DNA from: Ampullaceana balthica
Lineage: Eukaryota > Mollusca > Gastropoda > Lymnaeidae
Direction: 5' to 3'
Assembly (NCBI GenBank): GCA_944989445.1
Contig: CALYLW010000053.1
Span: 1,610,001 to 1,674,000 of the forward strand
Length of the DNA: 64,000 bases
Shown here: positions 58,170 through 64,000 of the stretch, piece by piece
Numbering within the stretch: the stretch's first letter is position 1
How the letters are laid out: each line of letters starts with the position of its first letter
Translations under genes and position numbers: made by a program
Notes under the pieces: model-generated
Databases searched by the model: none
The model's input: only the letters and a program-made list of their open reading frames with translations
Told to the model about the DNA's origin: nothing

Positions 58170-58275
58170 TGTGACGTATTTTAGGGGGGGGTCCCGAGAT
58201 TTGTAACTGTTTGTGACAGGGGGAGGGGGGTCAAAAATGGTCAAAAATAGGGTGACGTACTTTATGGACGGTCCC
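58170..58275. mobile_element. GGnCCGTCCATAAA-family element
   Basis: Left GTGTGACGTATTTTAGGG, right GGGTGACGTACTTTATGGAC GGTCCC, with GTCAAAAATGGTCAAAAATA inside. Confidence 0.65.
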
Positions 58276-58975
58276 TATCTTCGCGCACTGTGAGATTAGC
58301 TCTTTTAATTGAAGATACTTTGATATCTCGGGGCTCATTGGAACCCAACAATGGGGAAAATTATTTTGGATACTTTTTACAATATTCAAAGTCGAAATGG
58401 CGGAACCTTTAAGCAAAACAAGGTGGAAAAAAAGGGGGGGGGTAATTTAGTTAGTGGAAGTTTCTAAAAAGTTTAAGGAATAGGCCAAAGAACATGAACT
58501 CTTAACATAATTGTATTATACACAAGGTAAAATAAAGTATGTTCAACTTTACTATTTCGTTAATTTAATTCCATTTATAATATAATTTTTATGAAATTAA
58601 TTGTATCCCTTTATTTGAAAAGAAAATCCTGGGATGAGAAAATAACATCCCACAGTCACTGAGTAAGCTTACATTAAAATGTTTAACCATATTGAATTTT
58701 ACTTTATTTAAAAATGATTATAAACTATGCACATTAGACATTTGAAATGCTATTATAGGCCTACTATTCACCAAGATTTCGTATTCTTCTACTCTTTAAA
58801 TCTTCTTTCAGATGATATTAAATGTGGGCGTGATGTAGATCTACTACAATCACAAATTGTTAAATGTACTGATCTCGTGCTATTCCGCCAATATCTCTCG
58901 GTTTCTATAAAATGTGGTTAAGGGGGAATTGGCTTCTTTAATATTGCAGTTACTACTTTAAAAATATCTGTAACC
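58276..58975. other. No feature
   Basis: AT-rich DNA with short chance frames and a G-run at 58433-58442. Confidence 0.35.
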
Positions 58976-59075
58976 CAGTGGTTCCCAAATTTTTTGTCTC
59001 ATGGACCCCACTTATAGTCAAAACTTGCCCACGGACCCCCAAGTGTAAAAATCTACATAAATGCAGAGTACAAAA
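58976..59075 (+). mobile_element. Left end of a CAGTGGTTCCCAAA hAT-like element
   Basis: CAGTGGTTCCCAAATTTTTT then CTCATGGACCCCACTTA and CCCACGGACCCCCAAGTG, the usual subterminal pattern of this hAT group. No matching right end is visible before the LINE at 59680, so it is truncated. Confidence 0.6.
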
Positions 59076-59679
59076 ATTACTATTAAACAAAACAAAACAT
59101 TTTCATGAAGAAGTATTTATTGAAAAATTTGGTTCAGACTGCATTAAGAGCCGTTAAGTTTTGACAGTAAGCCTGCAAATTTTTATTTCTAATTTGCAAT
59201 TTTTAAAAATTTGGAAACAGAACATTCTCCTCTTCCCAAGTCTTTTTTTTAACTGAAAAGGGTTAGCTACTAACCCAGAAATTACGCACTTAGTTTTGGT
59301 TAAATTTAATTGGCCACCTTTTAGTTTCAAATTTGTTTCGTTAAATTTGGCAAATAAATAATTCATAAATTATATGTCATTATTGGAATTCATTGAGTCA
59401 CAAATTATTGTCTTTACTTTCCAGGAATTCCAACACTGAATCCAAGATAGCATAAAATCGATTTTAAAATGCACTTTTTGATAACCAACGTACTTCTGTG
59501 TGAATAAGTTTCTATTATAATCTTGTTCATTTTCCAAACAATGTTGAGCAAATAATCTCCCGTTGAAGGAATTCCAGTTTATTTTATTAATTGCTCTAAT
59601 GAAATAATCTAGTGATCCATGCAAACTTTCACTAAGATTTTTGCGAATAAATGATGCCGATGAATGACACAATGAACTG
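59076..59679. other. No clear feature
   Basis: A 114-codon minus-strand frame (59370-59714) has no recognisable domain and overlaps the start of the LINE fragment. Confidence 0.3.
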
Positions 59680-60245
59680 AAAATCACTGTGTACCAGGCT
59701 TGCGTGATCAGCACACTCCTCTATGGCAGCGAGTGCTGGACGACCTATGCCAAACAAAAAAAGCAACTCAACAGCTTCCACTTACGATGCTTGCGCAGGA
59801 TTCTGCACATCAAGTGGCAGGACAAGATAACGAATGTCGAGGTACTCAGAAGGAGTCGTATGCTGAGCATGCACTCAATCCTGAGTGAGAGGCACCTGCG
59901 GTGGCTGGGACATGTCCGCAGGATGAACTCGGAGCGCATTCCAAGAGCCCTGCTTTACGGCACGCTGGCAACTGGTATGCTGAAGAGAGGACGCCCCTGC
60001 TTGCGCTTCAAGGATATCTGCAAGAAAGACATGAGTCTGGCGCAGATAGACCATAAAACGTGGGAGACCATTGCTGAGGAGCGCACCTCCTGGCGGGCTA
60101 AAGTACGCGAGGGCATTCAAGTCGCTGTAAGCTTCCCTTACAGCCAGGAGCGAGGAGAAAAGGGCCAGGAGAAAGGGGAAGGGGGGTAGAGGAGCAGGAG
60201 GAAACGCCATCATCCCATGAGGATGGACGGATGCCATAGAGAGAT
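59680..60245 (+). mobile_element. C-terminal part of a non-LTR retrotransposon (RTE-like)
   Basis: The open frame reads YQACVISTLLYGSECWT, the post-palm region of many LINE reverse transcriptases, then FHLRCLRRILHIKWQDKI, LRWLGHVRRMNSERIPRALL and GRPCLRFKDICKKDM, up to a stop near 60189. The catalytic palm is missing, so it is a 5'-truncated copy. GC content and codon use are clearly higher than in the flanks. The clade (RTE or a relative) is from memory of the motif pattern. It differs from the WNGLPEET family at 31965 and lacks the ATAAG tail. Confidence 0.85.
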
Positions 60246-60451
60246 TTTAAGTATGCCAGAAAGTCAAGGGTATCTTTAAATTTTAAAAAAATCTTGTTAA
60301 TTCAGTAAATAACGTTTCACTTTTTTAAATATGATTCCAAAAATGCAGTGGCTTAACAACGGGTTGGCATCGGGGCAGTTGCCAAGGGCGCCAGCTCAAA
60401 GGGGCGCCACCACTAAATCACTAATTTTTTAAATTTGTATTTAAATAAATA

Positions 60452-61071
60452 CAATCGGACCTCTCTAAGTCGAAATCAAAAGGACCCGAAAAAAAATCGA
60501 ATTACGGAGTTTTTGAGTTAGGGAAAATGGCGTAATAGGCGCCGATTAAACAAGGACAATGTAGATATTGAGAGGTGGGGGAACAGCCATACCGACTAGT
60601 AGGCCTAGGCTTGACAGGCAAGAGAGGTGGTGTCTGTTTTCATATGAAAGGAAGCCAACTTGCTTTGACATGCTGACACAAGCCCGTGACACCTTCCCTC
60701 CCCTCCCCCACTTTACCCCCTTCACATTGGGATGGGAGGAGTAAGATTTTTCTTTTTAAAAAGAGTGCTTTTTCTTGTCTTTGTCTTTTTTTTATTATGC
60801 AATGGTCGCTTAATCCCTCGTGGAATGCACTAAGATAAGATTGTTCGTCTATTTACGTGGCTCTACGAAACACGTTTTCTGAAATGTCACTCCAGAATAA
60901 AAACCCAAACGCTTTTGGAAAATTCGACTAAGAGAGGTTGAAAGCAAAAAGTCTTGGAGTTAAGGAGATCTAAAATACATAAGTCTTATGGAATTTGGCC
61001 GGGACCTAACAATTAATTCGATATAAGGAGGTTTTCGACTTAGGGGAGTTCGACTTAGCGAGGTCCGACTG
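60452..61071. mobile_element. pogo/Tc1-type MITE nested in the hAT element
   Basis: The ends CAATCGGACCTCTCTAAGTC and, inverted, CAGTCGGACCTCGCTAAGTC, with TA on both sides (60450-60451, 61072-61073). Subterminal GACTTAGGGGAGTTCGACTT repeats the terminus. 620 bp, no coding frame. Confidence 0.82.
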
Positions 61072-61427
61072 TATTTTACTTTTTATCCTCGATAACAAAA
61101 AAGTGAATAATTAATTATATTTAAATATATTTCATTTAAACTATTATAATATTGTTTTATTATGTTTGTGGCCTTTGCGGGGCTTCTAATCATACAAGTG
61201 TCAATATGATTTTACAGTCTTTCTTTTAAAAAGAAAAATCTTACTATCCTCATCCCAATGTCGAGGGGGTTAAGTGGGGGAGGGGAGGGAAGGTGTCTCT
61301 TCTCACGGGCTTGTGTCGGTATGTCAAAACAATTTGGGTCCTTTCATTTGAAACATCAACGCCCCTCTTTCCTGTCGAGCCTTTTAGCCGCTATGGCTGT
61401 TTCAGCGCCCCCCCCCTTCTCAATATC
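60564..61427. repeat. 200-bp inverted repeat with 448-bp spacer
   Basis: 60564-60768 and the complement of 61217-61427 share GATATTGAGA, GACACAAGCCCGTGA, CACCTTCCCTCCCCTCCCCC, ACATTGGGATG and GTAAGATTTTTCTTTTTAAA. One arm lies inside the nested MITE and the other outside it, so transcription would give a long hairpin RNA. Arms differ by several small indels. Confidence 0.85.
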
Positions 61428-61857
61428 AAAATTGTAATACATGTTTCTTCAAGTTTTAGTGTATTCTTTATTAACGCAACAATATCCCGTTTTATCCAGC
61501 AATTTATTTGGTGTTATCTAGTAAATAATAAACTGCAAATTAGTAATATTCCTGTCTTATGCATTTTTTATATTCACGTTGTATGACTGTCACTGTCAGA
61601 CTATGTAATTATTGTCATATATAAAATAAGAGAAAGTCAATTATTTTTTCTAATAAATAAAAAAATCGCAAAGCTGAAACTTGTCAATTTATCAAGGGCA
61701 CCAAAAATAAATTAGCCAAGGGCGCCAAAAACCTGGTTTAGTTACGCCTCTGCAAACATGACTGTTGACAAGCGTTGTGGGATGAAAAGGAAAAAAAAAG
61801 GGGGGGGGCAACAACTTTTCTTGCGCTAAGTTGCTTTGTTCCTTCACAGACTAACAA

Positions 61858-61923
61858 GTGGTCGTAGTGTAGTGGTTATCACGTCTGCCTTGAAAGTCCT
61901 GGGTTCAAGCCCTAGCGGGAGCA
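61858..61923 (+). repeat. tRNA-Val-like relic (Pol III promoter boxes kept)
   Basis: GTAGTGTAGTGGTTATCACG TCTGCC is the D-arm and start of the anticodon arm of animal tRNA-Val. GTCCTGGGTTCAAGCCC is the T-arm with B box. About nine bases of the anticodon loop and 3' stem are missing and the acceptor ends do not pair, so it cannot be a working tRNA. Could be a SINE head; no body is recognised after it. Confidence 0.65.
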
Positions 61924-62227
61924 ATTTAAAAGGAAAAATGTAAATGTTTTTTTTTCTGCCCGTGGTTTTCCCCATTTTTTAACAACAACCGCTGTGCACA
62001 TGTTTCCACGTTTACTCGTCCCCCCCCCCATTACTTCGTGCTGCCGTGTGTGTCCGTGCTTTCAGCCTCCCCCCCGTTCTATGCACTATCTATGGTGAGC
62101 AAGTCTGCGGCGTATGCTACGCCGCGGGTCGTATCTTGTTTTATCCATACTTCAAATATTCAACAACACTGTATTGTCGGCATTTCTTCTTCGGCTCACT
62201 CATTCCTTATCTGTTGTTACAAACAAC

Positions 62228-62426
62228 CAGTGGCGTCACCAGAGGGGGTGAGGGGGTGCGGACCGCAACCGGTGACACCATCACAAGAGCGACACTAAAG
62301 TGTAAAATTCTGTTTGTTCCCATTATTTGGCACTGACAGACTCGGGGGATGTCTATGGGATAAGTTGGGAGGTGGTGACAGCATGAGCTATCGCATTGAT
62401 TAATACCAACCCTAGTGACGCCTCTG
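62228..62426. mobile_element. hAT-type MITE (GGCGTCAC family), copy 2
   Basis: CAGTGGCGTCACCAGAGGGG at the left and, inverted, CAGAGGCGTCACTAGGGTTG at the right. The flanks CAAACAAC and CAAACTAC differ by one base. It shares GGTGACACCATCACAAG with 43140-43337 in inverse. Confidence 0.85.
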
Positions 62427-62719
62427 CAAACTACTGTTACTATTAATTGAATTTTCAATGGAATGCTTCAGTAAAGCCTTTTTGGAAAAAAAATGATTTG
62501 ATGTAAGGATACAATTAGATAGATATAACTTCCCAGTGTATGAAAATGAACCCAACCTTGCTACCTTCGTTGATTTGCGTTAAAAATGATATTTTTATGA
62601 ACTAATTTATTTTTAACGAACAGACCTGGAATAATGATAGACTGCAAAATAATTCCTGGACTGTCCGACTTATATTGTTAGGGTAAATAATGCAATAAAA
62701 ACTAACATATGTATGTAGG
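62427..62719. other. No feature
   Basis: AT-rich DNA before the LINE. Confidence 0.35.
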
Positions 62720-64000
62720 TAAATTTGACGCAAACAGCCCAGTAGAAGAAATTTGGAAATATATAAAAACAAATCTAAAAACTATAATGGATGAGAATGT
62801 TCCAACAAAACTAACATTAAAACTAACTACCAATTTAAAAAGGATACACAAAAGTATTTAAAGATTAAACACCTGACACAAAAATGTAGTCGAAATCCAA
62901 AATGAATATATAAAACAGCATCATTTCTAAGGATAATAATAAAAACTTATGGTCCTTCATTAAATCTAAAAAATGGAACCTACAGGAATAGCCACACTAA
63001 AAGGCCCAAATATAATAATAAAACCTATAATAATAATGAGGCTAAAGCTAGCATCCTTAACAAATATTTTGTATCCTCATTTTCGGCCTCAGGCGACAAG
63101 GAAGTTTTAATAAATTTAAATAAATGGAAGAAATAGGTAACATAATTGTAGACGAGATAGGTATATATATACACTCCTAAAAAACTTAAAGATAAACAAA
63201 GCCACGGGTCCAGATGAATTGCCTGTAAGTGTAAGGTTATTAAAAAACTAAGCAATGAACTGTACCCAATCCTTGCAGTTCTTTTTCAAGCCTCTCTAAG
63301 CCAGGGTAAAGTGCCCCTAGGATTCGAAATTAGCTAATGCAACTCCACTCTTTAAAAAAGGGGATAAATCAGACCCTGGTAATTACAAACCTGATCACTT
63401 ACTAATATCTCCTGTAAATTACTAGAACACATAATATATAGTAGAATAGTTAACCACCTAGACAAACATAATGTCCTATGCCCACATCAACACGGCTCTA
63501 GAAAAAACAGATCATGTGAAACACAACTAATAAGCTTAATATATGATCTGTCAAAAGGCTTAGACAAGAATGATCAAATAGATACCATATTACTATACTT
63601 CTCAAAAGCATTTGACAAAGTTCACCACTTTAGTTTACTAAAAAACTTAACTACTTTGGAATCTCAGGTTCCTTACATCACTGGATCCAAGACTTCCTTT
63701 TGGGCAGGGAGCAAACTGTAATAATTAATGGATCTAAATCTGCACCAATAACAGTTAACTCAGGAGTTCCACAAGGAACTGTGCTAGGTCCCTTACTCTT
63801 TTTAATTTATATAAATGATTTACCCAACAACATCTCAACAGGTACAAAAGTTAGGTTATTTGCTGATGATTGTATAATCTATAGAACAATTAAATCAGAA
63901 CAAGATAGCAAAATTTTACAAAAAAGACTTAGATGAATTGATAAAATGGGAAACTAACTGGAGTATGTCTTTCCACCCAGAAAAGTGTCAACTGTTAAGA
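62720..64000 (+). pseudogene. Non-LTR reverse transcriptase, decayed, cut by window edge
   Basis: Fragments in changing frames follow the order of a LINE polymerase: SPVEEIWKYIKTNLK (about 62740), NKATGPDELPVSVRLLK (about 63195), KGDKSDPGNYKP (63357), LEHIIYSRIVNHLDKHNVLC (about 63426), CETQLISLIYDLSKGLDKND (63518), VNSGVPQGTVLGPLLFLIYI (63750) and LFADDCIIYRTI (63858), where the two Asp of FADD are the catalytic pair. In-frame stops and shifts occur at several points (for example near 63125, 63160 and 63935). FADD and the GVPQGTVLGPLLF box suit the Jockey/CR1 side. It may be the upstream part of the family whose tail is at 15531 and 31965. The end lies outside. Confidence 0.88.

Larger units (their letters stand above)
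60346..61752 (+). mobile_element. Large hAT-type element of the CAGTGGCGTAAC family, with a nested pogo-type MITE
   Basis: Left CAGTGGCTTAACAACGGGTT, right (inverted) CAGAGGCGTAACTAAACCAG. The flanks CAAAAATG (60338-60345) and CAAACATG (61753-61760) form an 8-bp duplication with one mismatch. It shares GGGGCAGTTGCCAAGGGCGC with 589 and 30033. Size 1407 bp, non-coding; half is inserted DNA. Confidence 0.85.

Noticed and set aside
59875..60237. 120-codon minus-strand frame
   Set aside because: Opposite strand of the LINE reverse transcriptase fragment at 59680-60189.

Overview
The window looks like AT-rich metazoan nuclear DNA. It has long introns, GT/AG splice sites, and dense, nested and mostly dead transposons (hAT, pogo/Tc1-type, non-LTR, Penelope-like, tRNA-SINE). 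This mix and the protein flavour fit a lophotrochozoan, probably a gastropod mollusc, but nothing here proves the species. Most of the longer open frames are chance or transposon-derived.

The one host gene I can support is on the minus strand: the 5' part of an RFX6-type transcription factor gene. Five coding exons, at 35533-35431, 26568-26379, 16001-15878, 1836-1775 and 1285-1208, join with matching codon phases and GT/AG borders. They encode an N-terminus, an acidic linker and nearly the whole RFX winged-helix DNA-binding domain. The rest of the gene must lie beyond the left edge. Introns of about 8.9, 10.4, 14.0 and 0.5 kb fill the left half and carry most of the repeats found there.

Layout. 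1-1.8 kb: exons 5 and 4 and a small hAT MITE. 1.8-15.9 kb (intron 3): a dispersed 460-bp repeat, a 3.0-kb pogo-type transposon with TA duplications, terminal and subterminal repeats and a broken transposase that ends in a PHD finger, several MITEs, a 50-bp tandem array and a LINE tail. 16-26.4 kb (intron 2): hAT elements, one keeping a BED-finger remnant, and other MITEs and repeats. 26.6-35.4 kb (intron 1): a 180-bp tandem array, copies of a repeat with a GCGCAC-like motif, and two LINE 3' fragments.

35.5-64 kb is intergenic or belongs to a gene I cannot recognise. It holds a CpG-rich, CCAAT-containing island near 40.4 kb, tRNA-derived SINEs, a 5'-truncated Penelope-like element with a GIY-YIG domain, a hammerhead-ribozyme-like motif and a perfect 14-bp target duplication, a hAT transposon inserted in a hAT MITE, a frameshifted C2H2-type relic, an RTE-like LINE end, a composite hAT/pogo element with a 200-bp inverted repeat, and at the right edge a non-LTR reverse transcriptase cut by the window.

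The elements form a network. LINE 3' ends and tRNA-SINEs share the same hairpin plus ATAAG-repeat tail, which suggests SINE mobilisation by the LINE. The hAT elements show 8-bp duplications and the pogo-type ones show TA.
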